This document shows positions 9,130 to 17,907 of a stretch of 64,000 nt of DNA, in pieces (position 1 is the stretch's first letter; each line of letters begins with the position of its first letter). Made by a program: the position numbers and the translations under genes. The stretch comes from Streptomyces sp. CA-210063 (GTDB lineage: Bacteria; Actinomycetota; Actinomycetes; Streptomycetales; Streptomycetaceae), in the NCBI RefSeq assembly GCF_024612015.1, contig NZ_CP102512.1, positions 2,294,001 to 2,358,000 of the forward strand. The letters are read 5' to 3'. Below the pieces are notes generated by a model. It did no database searches, had not been told where the DNA came from, and saw only the letters and a program-made list of their open reading frames with translations.

Positions 9130-10104
9130 ATGGCCGAAACACACGTACGACGTTCCCGGTGGCCCGCAGGAGGCCTCGCCGCCCTGTTCCTCGCCGCCGC
9201 CCTGGCGCTCACCGGCTGCGGCGCCAGTGACGACACCAGCTCGGGCGGCGAGGCGGCCTCCGACAGCAAGGCGGACATGTCCGGCCGGCAGGAGGGCGCC
9301 CTGAACGGCGACAGCGGCAGCGAACAGAGCGGCGGCAAGGCCGCCGACGCGCCGATCAAGATCGCCCCGAGCCACATCATCCGCACCGCCTCCCTGACCG
9401 TGCGGGTCAAGGACGTGCCGAAGGCCCTGGACGAGGCCCGCACCGCTGTGGAGAACGCGGGCGGGTTCGTCGGCAGCGAGTCCACGACCCGTGACGGCGA
9501 GGACCGCGAACGCACCCGGGTCGTCCTGCGTGTGCCCACCGAGAAGTACGAGGAGGTCCTCGGCGAACTGGAGGGCACCGGCACGCTGATCGAGCGCAAG
9601 ACCAAGGCCGAGGACGTCACCGACCAGGTCGTCGACGTGGAGAGCCGTATCAAGACGCAGCAGGCCAGCGTCGCCCGGATCCGCGAGCTGATGGACCGGG
9701 CGACCAAGCTCAGCGATGTGGTCACCCTGGAGGGCGAGTTGAGCAGCCGTCAGGCCGACCTGGAGGCGCTGCTCGCCCAGCGGGAGTCCCTGAAGGACCG
9801 CACGAGCCTCGCCACCATCACGCTGTCCCTGTCCGAGACCGCGGTGAAGAAGGCCGACAAGAACGACGACCCCGGCTTCATGGACGCGCTGGCGGGCGGC
9901 TGGAACGCGTTCGTCGCCCTGTTCCGCTGGCTGGGCATGGCACTCGCAGCGGTCCTCCCCTTCGCCGTGGCCACGGCCCTCGTCCTGCTCGTGTGGTTCC
10001 GCTTCGCCCGTGCCCGCCGGCCCCGCCCGGCCACGGCGACGGCGACGGCAGGCACCGCGGGCTCGCTCCCGTCCGCCACACCGGACAACGACGAGCAGGA
10101 CTGA
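9130..10104 (+). CDS. DUF4349 lipoprotein
   Basis: 324 residues from ATG at 9130, divergent from the haem operon. Residues 14-36 form a lipoprotein signal ending in the lipobox ALTGC. The mature part begins with a Ser/Gly/Asp-rich linker, then a DUF4349 domain (IIRTASLTVRVKDVPKALDE; VVDVESRIKTQQASVARIRE) that includes a coiled-coil segment around residues 170-240, and ends with a single transmembrane helix (about residues 265-300) and a basic tail. The family is envelope-associated with no assigned activity. Confidence 0.8.
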   Translation: MAETHVRRSRWPAGGLAALFLAAALALTGCGASDDTSSGGEAASDSKADMSGRQEGALNGDSGSEQSGGKAADAPIKIAPSHIIRTASLTVRVKDVPKALDEARTAVENAGGFVGSESTTRDGEDRERTRVVLRVPTEKYEEVLGELEGTGTLIERKTKAEDVTDQVVDVESRIKTQQASVARIRELMDRATKLSDVVTLEGELSSRQADLEALLAQRESLKDRTSLATITLSLSETAVKKADKNDDPGFMDALAGGWNAFVALFRWLGMALAAVLPFAVATALVLLVWFRFARARRPRPATATATAGTAGSLPSATPDNDEQD

Positions 10105-10208
10105 CGTCCGATCCGGCTGACGCCCGATCGGACGGAGGGCGACAGGACCGAGGACCATCGAACCGAGGAGGACCGGACTGAAATGCGGGACCCCCGTAGC
10201 GTGTTCCC

Positions 10209-11612
10209 ATGAACATGAGCCGCGCTGAAGAACGATCGAGGGAACGCCTGGTGGTCATCGGTGGCGACGCGGCGGGCATGTCCGCCGCGTCGCAGGCGCG
10301 TCGGCTGCGGGGGCCCGACGAACTGGAGATCGTGGCGTTCGAGCGGGGCCACTTCACCTCCTTCTCGGCGTGCGGCATCCCCTACTGGGTGGGCGGCGAC
10401 GTCCCCGAACGCGACCGGCTCATCGCCCGTTCCCCCGAGGAGCACCGGGCCCGCGACATCGATCTGCGGATGCGTACGGAGGTCGTGGAGATCGATGTCG
10501 AGGGCGCACGCGTGCGCGCGCGGGACGTCGATTCCGGCGCCGAGTCCTGGACCTCGTACGACAAGCTCGTCATCGCGACCGGCGCCCGCCCGATCCGTCC
10601 CGACCTGCCCGGTGTCGACGCCCCCGGAGTGCACGGCGTGCAGACCCTGGACGACGGCCAGGCCCTCCTCGACACCCTGACCGCCACCGAGGGCCGTCGC
10701 GCGGTGGTCGTCGGCGCGGGCTACATCGGCGTGGAGATGGCCGAGGCGCTCATCAACCGGGGGTACGAGGTCACGGTCGTCAACCGTGGCGAGGAGCCCA
10801 TGTCCACCCTCGACCCGGACATGGGCCGTCTGGTGCACAAGGCCATGGAGGGCCTGGGCATCACGATGGTCGACGACGCCGAGGTCACCGCCGTGCGCAC
10901 CGGCGACGACGGCCGTGTCCGCGCGGTCACCACCGAGGACGCCGAGTACCCGGCGGACGTGGTGGTCCTGGGCATCGGCGTACGCCCGGAGACGGAGCTC
11001 GCGAAGGCGGCGGGGCTGCCCGTGGGCGACCACGGCGGCCTTCTGACCGACCTCGCCCTGCGCGTCCGGGGCCACGAGAACATCTGGGCCGGCGGCGACT
11101 GCGTCGAGGTCCTCGACCTGGTCTCCGGCGGCCTGCGCCACATCCCCCTCGGCACCCACGCCAACAAGCACGGCCAGATCATCGGCGCCAACATCGGCGG
11201 CGGCTACGCCACCTTCCCCGGCGTCGTCGGCACCGCCGTCAGCAAGGTCTGCGACCTGGAGATCGCCCGCACCGGCCTCCGTGAGAAGGACGCCGACCGC
11301 GCCGGCCTCCAGTACGTCACGGTCACCATCGAGTCGACCAGCCGCGCCGGCTACTACCCCGGCGCCGCCCCCATGACGGTCAAGATGCTCGCCGAACGCC
11401 GCACCGGCCGCCTCCTCGGCGTCCAGATCGTCGGCCGGGAGGGCGCGGGCAAGCGGGTCGACATCGCCGCGGTGGCCCTGACAGCGGGCATGACGGTCGA
11501 CCAGATGACCTCCCTGGACCTCGGCTACGCCCCGCCCTTCTCCCCGGTCTGGGACCCGATCCTGGTGGCGGCGAGAAAGGCGGTGGCGGCGGTGAGGTCG
11601 AGCGCCTCATAA
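10209..11612 (+). CDS. FAD-dependent pyridine nucleotide-disulfide oxidoreductase, CoA-disulfide-reductase-like
   Basis: 467 residues. VVIGGDAAGMSAASQARR near residue 18 is the FAD site, and FTSFSACGIPYWVGG carries the single active-site Cys seen in CoA-disulfide reductases and NADH oxidases. AVVVGAGYIGVEMAEAL is the NAD(P)H site, IWAGGDCVEV the second FAD contact, and the last ~120 residues the dimerisation domain. It probably reduces a low-molecular-weight disulfide or oxidised species in the cytoplasm. The exact substrate is not predictable. It stands alone between intergenic repeats. Confidence 0.8.
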   Translation: MNMSRAEERSRERLVVIGGDAAGMSAASQARRLRGPDELEIVAFERGHFTSFSACGIPYWVGGDVPERDRLIARSPEEHRARDIDLRMRTEVVEIDVEGARVRARDVDSGAESWTSYDKLVIATGARPIRPDLPGVDAPGVHGVQTLDDGQALLDTLTATEGRRAVVVGAGYIGVEMAEALINRGYEVTVVNRGEEPMSTLDPDMGRLVHKAMEGLGITMVDDAEVTAVRTGDDGRVRAVTTEDAEYPADVVVLGIGVRPETELAKAAGLPVGDHGGLLTDLALRVRGHENIWAGGDCVEVLDLVSGGLRHIPLGTHANKHGQIIGANIGGGYATFPGVVGTAVSKVCDLEIARTGLREKDADRAGLQYVTVTIESTSRAGYYPGAAPMTVKMLAERRTGRLLGVQIVGREGAGKRVDIAAVALTAGMTVDQMTSLDLGYAPPFSPVWDPILVAARKAVAAVRSSAS

Positions 11613-11625
11613 CCAGGGCCCGCCA

Positions 11626-11660
11626 CAAAAGGGGCGCGGGGAACTGCGCGACCAGCCACA
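11626..11660. repeat. Partial inverted copy of the dispersed intergenic repeat
   Basis: AAAGGGGCGCGGGGAACTGC and the following GCGACCAGCCAC are the reverse complement of parts of the 6596-6672 copy (GTGGCTGGTCGC ... CCCCGCGCCCC). It lies in the 96-bp gap between convergent genes. Confidence 0.55.
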
Positions 11661-11708
11661 CCGAACCCGCGGCCGGCGACGCACAGCACCCCTACGGCTA
11701 AACCCTCA

Positions 11709-12044
11709 CTAAACAGCCGAAGTACCGTTTATCCGATCGATCGCCTGCCGAGCCTGCTCCGCCGGCGGCCGAGCCGGCAACGAGGACACCGACGCGGACG
11801 ACGTCACGGCAGCCGGCGCCGCAGGCGCCGTCGTCGGCTTCGCATGCGCCGCGGCCGGCCGAGCCGACCGCAACCGATGGCTGACCGCCTCATCAAGGGT
11901 CACCGGCCGCTGCATCCGCGCCGCCAGCCGCCCGGCCTCCTGGCCGAGCGCGGCAACGTCTTCCCAAGGCAGCCGCACCACCAGCGAGATCTCGGCCTCA
12001 CCGTCCGGGGTGGCGTGCATCGGAGGAGTAACTCGGTCGTTCAT
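11709..12044 (-). CDS. Small hypothetical protein
   Basis: 111 residues, ATG at 12044. The N-terminal ~60 residues (AEISLVVRLPWEDVAALGQE then RPVTLDEAVSHRLR) look like a short folded alpha/beta or helical module. The C-terminal half is Ala/Pro/Ser-rich and probably disordered. No enzymatic motif or membrane segment is seen and I do not recognise the family. Codon bias is normal for the region, supporting a real gene. Confidence 0.6.
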   Translation of the reverse strand: MNDRVTPPMHATPDGEAEISLVVRLPWEDVAALGQEAGRLAARMQRPVTLDEAVSHRLRSARPAAAHAKPTTAPAAPAAVTSSASVSSLPARPPAEQARQAIDRINGTSAV

Positions 12045-12182
12045 CGCCTGTTCCTCACGTAGATCCGCGGTTGAGAACTCATACGCACCACCCGCCGCTC
12101 ACGTTCACCGCCGTCGGCGCCGAGGCCCACACCGACGCCCGGACCGCTGATTTCGGCCCCGTATCCAGGGCACAAGTCCGGT

Positions 12183-12992
12183 GTGGTCATCCCCGTCCAT
12201 GATGTGAACCCCGTGGGCCGCACGCCCTACGTGACCTACGCGCTGATCGCCGCGAACGTCTTCGTCTTCGTCTTCATGCCGGGTCTCGCCGGCTCGGTGC
12301 CGGGCGACAGCGAGTCGGCGCTGCTCTGCCATACGCAGGCGTTCCTGGAGCGGTACGCGGCGGTGCCGCAGGAACTGATCCACCATCGGCTGCCGCAGCT
12401 GGTGCCCACCGGCGAGATCACCCCGTCGGGAGGCTGCGCGCTGGGCCCGCCGGGCTACGAGAAGTCGCCCGCGCTGTCCGTCCTCACCGCGCTGTTCCTG
12501 CACGGCGGCTGGCTGCATCTGCTGGGCAACATGCTCTTCCTGCTGATCTTCGGCAACAACATCGAGGACCGGCTGGGCCACATCCGCTTCGCGTTGTTCT
12601 ACGTGGTGTGCGGGTACACGGCCGCGTACGGCTACGCGTACGTCAACGACGACTCCACCGCCCCGCTGATCGGCGGGTCCGGGGCGATCGCCGGGGTGCT
12701 CGGCGCGTACCTCGTCCTGTATCCGAGGGCGAGGGTCTGGGTGCTGGTCCCGTTCCTGGTCTTCCTGCCGCTGCGGCTGCCGGCGTGGCTGGTGCTGGGC
12801 TTCTGGTTCGGGCTCCAGGCGGTGTACTCCTCCGGCGAGGGTGTCGCCGACACCGGCACCGTGGCATACATGGCCCACGTCGTCGGCTTCGTCGCAGGCA
12901 TGCTCCTGGCCTGGCCCCTGCGGCCCGGCACCCCGCCGCCACCGAAGCCACGGGGTCTGCTGTTCGGCAGGCGGGCACGGCCGCGCTGGTGA
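12183..12992 (+). CDS. Rhomboid-family intramembrane serine protease
   Basis: 269 residues from GTG at 12183. Six or more hydrophobic segments are present. LHGGWLHLLGNMLFLLIFG holds the conserved His/Asn loop, and IGGSGAIAGVLGAYL carries the catalytic Ser in a GxSG-type motif. The His partner is in MAHVVGFVAGMLLAW. It should cleave transmembrane helices of client proteins within the cell membrane. A degenerate second copy of its central and C-terminal part occurs at 13542-13695, at the edge of the biosynthetic cluster. Confidence 0.85.
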   Translation: MVIPVHDVNPVGRTPYVTYALIAANVFVFVFMPGLAGSVPGDSESALLCHTQAFLERYAAVPQELIHHRLPQLVPTGEITPSGGCALGPPGYEKSPALSVLTALFLHGGWLHLLGNMLFLLIFGNNIEDRLGHIRFALFYVVCGYTAAYGYAYVNDDSTAPLIGGSGAIAGVLGAYLVLYPRARVWVLVPFLVFLPLRLPAWLVLGFWFGLQAVYSSGEGVADTGTVAYMAHVVGFVAGMLLAWPLRPGTPPPPKPRGLLFGRRARPRW

Positions 12993-13009
12993 GACGGCGA
13001 AGCCGGCCT

Positions 13010-13165
13010 CCGGCTCGGACTGGGTGCAGTCCGCCCGCTGTTCGCCGGTGACGGTCAGGGACGGCGGGCGGCAGCGGCCGTCGGCGCTCAGGCGGAGCTT
13101 GCCGGTGAGCCCGCCTCGCGAGCGGCCCAGGCCACCGAGGGGCCAGCCCGCCCCGCCGTCGAGCA
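13010..13165 (-). pseudogene. IS5-type transposase fragment
   Basis: Read on the minus strand, this stretch encodes GLGRSRGGLTGKLRLSADG followed by RCRPPSLTVTGEQRADCTQ. This is the well-known 'RSRGGLTTKIHLxxDGRCRP' block at the centre of IS5-family DDE transposases. No full transposase, start or terminal inverted repeats can be traced around it, so it is a remnant. It marks the left border of the biosynthetic cluster. Confidence 0.6.
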
Positions 13166-13179
13166 GCCCGTTGTGGCGC

Positions 13180-13490
13180 AGCCGCAGCGCCCGATCGGTA
13201 CTGGCCGCCACAGTGCAGCGCCCGACCACGGCGTTGCCCCATGCCGGTGGATCGATGGGCGAGGTGAAGGTCCCGACGTACTGGGCGACGCCCTCCGGTG
13301 CCCGGGTGACCTGTTCGGCGAGCTGAAGGATCAGGAGAACCAGGTCGATGACCAGCATGATCAGCGAGAGGAAACCGATCCAGCGGCTCAGCGCGGGGAC
13401 CAGCCGGTCTCGGGATGAGGTGTCAGCCCGTGTGGCCCCCGACAACGGCCCCCGTAGATCTCCGCAGTGGGCATCTTCAGCCTTTGTCAT
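13180..13490 (-). other. Possible degenerate membrane-segment ORF
   Basis: A minus-strand frame opens with ATG at 13490 and reads a convincing transmembrane helix (IGFLSLIMLVIDLVLLILQL, residues ~38-57) followed by VTRAPEGVAQYVGTF, before running without a stop into the transposase fragment and antisense to the rhomboid gene. It may be the 5' part of a small membrane protein truncated by the insertion sequence. The evidence is only the helix and the open frame. Confidence 0.25.
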
Positions 13491-13541
13491 GTCGTCCCAC
13501 CACGGCCCCTACCGTCACGGGCCCGGCGTCAGCAACGGCGG

Positions 13542-13695
13542 GTCGAGGACCGGCTGGGGCACGTCCGGTTCAGGCTGTTCTACGCGGTGTGCGGCCCTCC
13601 TGGTTCGTGCTCCAGGCGATCTACTCGTCCGGCGAGGGCGTCTCCGACATCGGGACGGTGGCCAGCGCGGCACGGCTGGTGACCACGGCAGGGCC
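13542..13695 (+). pseudogene. Degenerate rhomboid gene fragment
   Basis: VEDRLGHVRFRLFYAVCG aligns with IEDRLGHIRFALFYVVCG of the intact gene at 12183. After a deletion of about 190 nt and a frame change, WFVLQAIYSSGEGVSDIGTV aligns with FGLQAVYSSGEGVADTGTV. Catalytic Ser and His regions are absent. It is a decayed paralogue or duplicated end generated at the junction of the core chromosome with the gene cluster. Confidence 0.7.
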
Positions 13696-13754
13696 GGTCC
13701 GCGGCCGGCCGCACGCGCTCCGGATCGTTCGGCCGCCTGCCGCGTGCGCCCGGT

Positions 13755-14672
13755 TCAGGCCGAGCAGACCGGGAGACCGCCGTGGAAGGCGATCATCTCC
13801 GCGAACAGTTCCTGGACGTCGAGCGCGAAGCCCGGTTCCGCGCCGCCGGCCTCCGCATAGGCTCGGCGCAGGTTCGGCACGATGCGCTCGCTGTCGAGGA
13901 GGTCGGCGTACGGACCGAGTTCGGCCTCGCGCGCCGCCTGGAGCGGACTGAGTCCGGCGGCCAGCCCGTCGGCGGCCAGCCGCTGGACGAAGCGGAGGTA
14001 GTCGGCGGTGTCGTCGAGGAGTTCGGGGCCACCGACCGGTCCATGTCCGGCGACGACGACCGCGGGAGCGAGGGCCCTCAGCTTCTCGATCACGTCGAGG
14101 GATCCGGCGACGGAGCCGGTGAGACAGAAGGGCGTGGCACCCGACATCACCACGTCGCCGGTGAACAGCACCCGCTGTCGCGGCAGCCACACCACCGTGT
14201 CGTTCCTGGTGTGGGCGGTACCGAGGTGCATCAGCTCCGCCCGAGTGTCTCCGAGGTGCAGTGTGAGGGGTTCGCGGAAGGTGATGCTGGGAAGCTCCAC
14301 ACCGATGTCGCCCCACGGCACGTCGGGCCACAGACCGGTCAGATGGAGGCCGGCCAGGTCCATCTCGGCGCGCGTCGCCTCGTGTGCGATCACCACCGCG
14401 TCCTGCGTGAAGAAGCGGTTGCCGAAGGTGTGGTCCCCGTGGGGATGGGTGTTCACGACATAGCGCGGGGCCCTCGGGGCCACGGTGGCGATCGCGTTCC
14501 GCAGCGCCATGGCACGTGCTTCGGTCGCGGCCGTGTCGATCAGTGCCGGCCGGTCCCCGCCGGTGATCAGTCCGGCGTTGTTCAGGCACCAGCCGCCGTC
14601 CGGCTGTATGTAGGCGTAGACGTGCTCCGCGACCTCGTGCATTCGCGCCGCGGAAGGGGAATGGTCGTTCAC
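13755..14672 (-). CDS. Metallo-beta-lactamase-fold polyketide cyclase/hydrolase (ActIV-like)
   Basis: 305 residues; GTG start at 14672, 40 bp after the flavin reductase gene. The metal site motif THPHGDH (H76, H78, D80, H81) and later LGTAHTRNDTVV, FTGDVV and VVAGHGPVGG are those of MBL-fold hydrolases. In the actinorhodin cluster the comparable protein ActIV closes the second ring and releases the bicyclic intermediate from the ACP. Its place at the end of the KS-alpha1/CLF1 operon supports that job. A generic hydrolase role is possible but less likely here. Confidence 0.75.
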   Translation of the reverse strand: MNDHSPSAARMHEVAEHVYAYIQPDGGWCLNNAGLITGGDRPALIDTAATEARAMALRNAIATVAPRAPRYVVNTHPHGDHTFGNRFFTQDAVVIAHEATRAEMDLAGLHLTGLWPDVPWGDIGVELPSITFREPLTLHLGDTRAELMHLGTAHTRNDTVVWLPRQRVLFTGDVVMSGATPFCLTGSVAGSLDVIEKLRALAPAVVVAGHGPVGGPELLDDTADYLRFVQRLAADGLAAGLSPLQAAREAELGPYADLLDSERIVPNLRRAYAEAGGAEPGFALDVQELFAEMIAFHGGLPVCSA

Positions 14673-14712
14673 TGCGATCCCTTGTTCGTGCGATCGGTCG
14701 GCTTGTCGGGCC

Positions 14713-15216
14713 TCAGGACGTGGCGGCGAGGGTCACGCTCGTCCGGGGCTTGGTGAAGCGCCGGTTGTGGTAGACGAGCGGTTCCGCGCCACCGAGGAAG
14801 ACGGACTCGACCCGGCCGACCAGAATGCTGTGGTCACCTCCGTCCAGCACCTCGTGGAGTGTGCAGGCGATCCTCGCCGTGGCAGCGGCCAGACCGGGCA
14901 GCCCGAACTCACAGGGCTCCATCGGCGTCCCGGCGAACTTGTCCGCGCCGGACCGGGCGAAGGCGCCCGCGATCTCCTTCTGCCCGGCCGCCAGTACGTT
15001 GACCAGGAACTGGCCGGCGGAGACGAACGCGTCGTGGCAGGAAGCCGTCTTCGCGGGGCAGACGAGGACGAGAGGCGGGTCGAGCGAGAGGGAGCTGAAC
15101 GAGCTCGCGGTGAAACCCCAACGTCGGCCGGCCGCGTCTACGGTGGTCACGACGGTGACGGGGGTGGGCACATGTGCCATGGTCCGGGTGAACTCGGCTT
15201 GGTCGACGGTGGGCAA
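14713..15216 (-). CDS. NAD(P)H:flavin reductase (ActVB/HpaC type)
   Basis: 167 residues. The TTG at 15216 was chosen because AGGAGG lies 3 nt before it, whereas longer starts lack such a site. The flavin-reductase fold is shown by VTVVTTVDAAGRRWGFTASS, FSSLSLDPPLVLVCPA and FLVNVLAAGQKEIA, ending with ILVGRVESVFLG. It delivers reduced FMN/FAD to a separate oxygenase; the acyl-CoA-dehydrogenase-type hydroxylase at 27238 is the obvious partner, as ActVB serves ActVA-ORF5. It lies in the KS-alpha1 operon. Confidence 0.85.
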   Translation of the reverse strand: MPTVDQAEFTRTMAHVPTPVTVVTTVDAAGRRWGFTASSFSSLSLDPPLVLVCPAKTASCHDAFVSAGQFLVNVLAAGQKEIAGAFARSGADKFAGTPMEPCEFGLPGLAAATARIACTLHEVLDGGDHSILVGRVESVFLGGAEPLVYHNRRFTKPRTSVTLAATS

Positions 15217-15260
15217 CGGTCCTCCTGGCTCTCGGGTGTGCGATAGGGGCCGACCCGGTT

Positions 15261-16568
15261 TCATGCCGCGGTGCGGAGCACGATCGCCGAGTTGAAGCCG
15301 CCCCGCCCGCGTGCGAGGACGAGCGCCGTACGCAGCCGGGCGGGTCGGCGCACCTCGGTCACCAGGTCGACCGGGCAGTCCGTGGCCGGCTCTCCGACGT
15401 TCACGGTCGGCGGGATCACCTGGTCACGCAGTGCCAGCAGGGCCGCGGCCACGTCGAGGGAGGACCCGCCCGCGGCGAGCCGGCCCGTCATGGTCTTCGG
15501 CGCGGTGACCGGGACGCCGTACGGCCCGAAGACCTCCGCGAGAGCCGCGCTCTCCTCACGGTCGGCCGTACGACGGCCCGCCGCATCGGCGAACACCACA
15601 TCGACATCGGCGGCGTCCACTCCCGCGTCGTCGAGCGCCAGTTCCACGGCGGCCCGCAGCCGGGGGGCGTCCGGAGAACCCGGTGGCGGATCGAACGTGG
15701 CCGCGTATCCCGCGAGTGCGCCGTACACGTCCGCACCCCGGTCGCGTGCCGCGGTCGCGTCCTCCAGGACGAGCAGGGCTCCGCCCTCTCCCACGACATG
15801 GCCGTTCGCGTCCGCGGAGAAGGGCAGGAACGCCTGAGCGGGATCCTCACGGGTGCTCAGCTCGCCCCCCGCCAGATGTGCCGTCCAGCCCCACGGGCAC
15901 AGCGAGGAGTCCACCCCGCCGGTGACCGCCACGCGGACGCCCCTGCGGATCTGGCGCCGGGCCTGGGCGAGGGCGTCGAGTCCGCCGGCCTGTTCCGTGA
16001 CGAGTACGCCGCTCGGGCCGCGCAGTCCGTGCCTGATGGATATCTGGCCGGTGTTGACGGCGTAGAACCACGCGAAGGACTGGTAGGCGCTGACGTACTG
16101 GCCGCCCTTGCTCCACAGGGCTTCCAGCTCCCGCTGGCCGAACTCGAAGCCCCCTGCGGAGCCGGCCGTGATGACGCCACCCCCGTAGTCGGGGAGCTCG
16201 GCCGGATCCACACCGGCGTCTTCGAGGGCCTCTTCGGCCGCCGTCAGCGAGAGGCGCGTCATGTGGTCGGTCTGTGGGAGCAGCCGGCCGGGTATGTGCG
16301 CGGCCGGGTCGTATCCCCGTACCTCTCCGGCGACCTTCGCCGGGTACTGGGCGGCGTCGAAGCGGGTGAGGGGGCGGATGCCGCTCGTGCCGCTGAGCAC
16401 CGCGTTCCACCACATCTCGGTGCCCAGACCGTTCGGCGCCGCGACGCCGATGCCCGTGACCACCGGCGCGGCCGGTGCCGGGGAGGAATCATCGCCACCG
16501 GGACGGCGGAGGGTTCGGGTGGTCATGCGTCCCTGCCTTGTCCTCGTCTCGTCGCTCGGCACCGGCAT
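15261..16568 (-). CDS. Type II PKS chain-length factor (KS-beta), set 1
   Basis: 435 residues. ATG at 16568 overlaps the KS-alpha1 stop (TGATG), with GGAAGG upstream, so the pair is translationally coupled. Gln193 (TEQAGGLDAL) replaces the active Cys, the signature of a CLF that sets chain length and primes by decarboxylating malonyl-ACP. The chain-gate segment reads GFEFGQREL (F141, G144, L148). In Act CLF, an octaketide factor, the matching residues are Phe109, Thr112 and Phe116, so this gate resembles those of decaketide CLFs from angucycline and anthracycline clusters. The first ~34 residues are an unusual extra leader; an internal ATG (residue 15) is possible. Confidence 0.92.
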   Translation of the reverse strand: MPVPSDETRTRQGRMTTRTLRRPGGDDSSPAPAAPVVTGIGVAAPNGLGTEMWWNAVLSGTSGIRPLTRFDAAQYPAKVAGEVRGYDPAAHIPGRLLPQTDHMTRLSLTAAEEALEDAGVDPAELPDYGGGVITAGSAGGFEFGQRELEALWSKGGQYVSAYQSFAWFYAVNTGQISIRHGLRGPSGVLVTEQAGGLDALAQARRQIRRGVRVAVTGGVDSSLCPWGWTAHLAGGELSTREDPAQAFLPFSADANGHVVGEGGALLVLEDATAARDRGADVYGALAGYAATFDPPPGSPDAPRLRAAVELALDDAGVDAADVDVVFADAAGRRTADREESAALAEVFGPYGVPVTAPKTMTGRLAAGGSSLDVAAALLALRDQVIPPTVNVGEPATDCPVDLVTEVRRPARLRTALVLARGRGGFNSAIVLRTAA

Positions 16569-17839
16569 CAGGCAGCACCTTCCAGGCTCGGGCGGGTCAG
16601 GACCATGGCGCTCTGGAAGCCGCCGAAGCCGCTTCCCACGCTGAGCACGGTGTCGGTCCGCTGTTCCCGGGCGTTGAGCGGGGTGTAGTCGAGATCGCAG
16701 GCGGGGTCGGGGTGGTGCAGATTCGCGGTGGGCGGCACCGTGTTGCGTTCGATGGCCAGTGCGCTCGCCGCGACCTCCAGGGAGCCGATCGCCCCCAGGG
16801 AGTGCCCGATCATCGACTTGATGGAGCTGACCGGGACCTCGTAGGCGTGCGATCCGAGGCTGCGCTTGAAGGCGGCGGTCTCATGCCGGTCGTTCTGTTT
16901 GGTTCCCGAGCCGTGGGCGTTGATGTAGTCGACCGCGGTGGGGTCGAGCCGGGCCTCGTCCAAGGCCGCTGTGACGGCTTCGGCCATCTCGACCCCGTCG
17001 GGGCGCAGGCCGGTCATGTGGTACGCGTTGCAGCGACTGGCGAAGCCCGCGATCTCCGCGTAGACGTGGGCGCCCCGACGGCGCGCGCTCTGCAGTTCCT
17101 CCAGGACCAGGACCGCCGAGCCCTCGCCGAGGACGAACCCGTTGCGCGTGGCGTCGAAGGGCCGGGACGCGGTCTCAGCCTCGTCGTTGCGCGGCGAGGT
17201 GGCCTTGATCGCGTCGAAGCAGGCCACGGTGATCGGGGAGATCGGGGCCTCGGTGGCACCCGTGATCATCACGTCGGCGCTGCCCTCGCGGATCAGCTCG
17301 ACGGCATGCCCGACAGAGTCCAGGCCGGAAGTGCATCCCGTCGACACCAGGGAGACCGGCCCTTGGGCGCCCACCCGCCAGGCGACTTCGGCGGCCATCG
17401 AACTCGGCACGAAGTAGTCGAACAGGTGGGACACGGCGAGCGTGTGATCGACCTGCCAGGTGCTGCCGCCGCGACTGACCGTGTTGTACTCCGTGTCCAG
17501 GCCCATGGTGCAGCCGACGGCGCTGCCGAGGGTGACGCCGGTGCGTGTCGGATCCAGTTCCGTGGTGACGAGTCCGCTGTCGCGCAGGGCCTCGTCGGCG
17601 CTGACGAGCGCGAACTGGGCGGCCCGGTCGAGACGTTCCGCCTGTTCGGCCGACAGGCCGTGGTCGAGCGGGTCGAAGTCCGCCTCGGCGGCGATGCGGG
17701 AGCGGAACTGCGAGGCGTCGAAGAGACTGATGTTCCGGGTCGCGGTCCTGCCCGCGGTCAGCAGGGACCAGAATTCCTTGGTGCCCACGCCGCCCGGTGC
17801 GACCACGCCGATTCCGGTGATGACGACGCGTCGGCTCAT
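16568..17839 (-). CDS. Type II PKS ketosynthase (KS-alpha), set 1
   Basis: 423 residues, ATG at 17839 preceded by GAAGGAC; upstream in-frame starts were rejected for lacking this site and the normal [11 protein letters not shown] opening. The catalytic triad is complete: Cys169 in [10 protein letters not shown], His309 in INAHGSGTK and His346 in MIGHS. It condenses malonyl units on an ACP as a heterodimer with CLF1. No ACP gene follows this pair, which is unusual; the only ACP seen is with set 2. It lies 68 bp after the aminotransferase gene in a five-gene operon. Confidence 0.95.
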   Translation of the reverse strand: MSRRVVITGIGVVAPGGVGTKEFWSLLTAGRTATRNISLFDASQFRSRIAAEADFDPLDHGLSAEQAERLDRAAQFALVSADEALRDSGLVTTELDPTRTGVTLGSAVGCTMGLDTEYNTVSRGGSTWQVDHTLAVSHLFDYFVPSSMAAEVAWRVGAQGPVSLVSTGCTSGLDSVGHAVELIREGSADVMITGATEAPISPITVACFDAIKATSPRNDEAETASRPFDATRNGFVLGEGSAVLVLEELQSARRRGAHVYAEIAGFASRCNAYHMTGLRPDGVEMAEAVTAALDEARLDPTAVDYINAHGSGTKQNDRHETAAFKRSLGSHAYEVPVSSIKSMIGHSLGAIGSLEVAASALAIERNTVPPTANLHHPDPACDLDYTPLNAREQRTDTVLSVGSGFGGFQSAMVLTRPSLEGAA

Positions 17840-17907
17840 GGAGTGTCCTTCACGGTGACTCTTTCTCGGTGTGGTCGGTTCGGTCCTGAAGGGGCGTCGG
17901 CCCCGCC

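Noticed and set aside
12105..13490. Long minus-strand open frame across the rhomboid gene
   Set aside because: Most of it is antisense to a well-supported rhomboid gene. Only the short transposase-like and membrane-helix parts near 13.0-13.5 kb have recognisable content.
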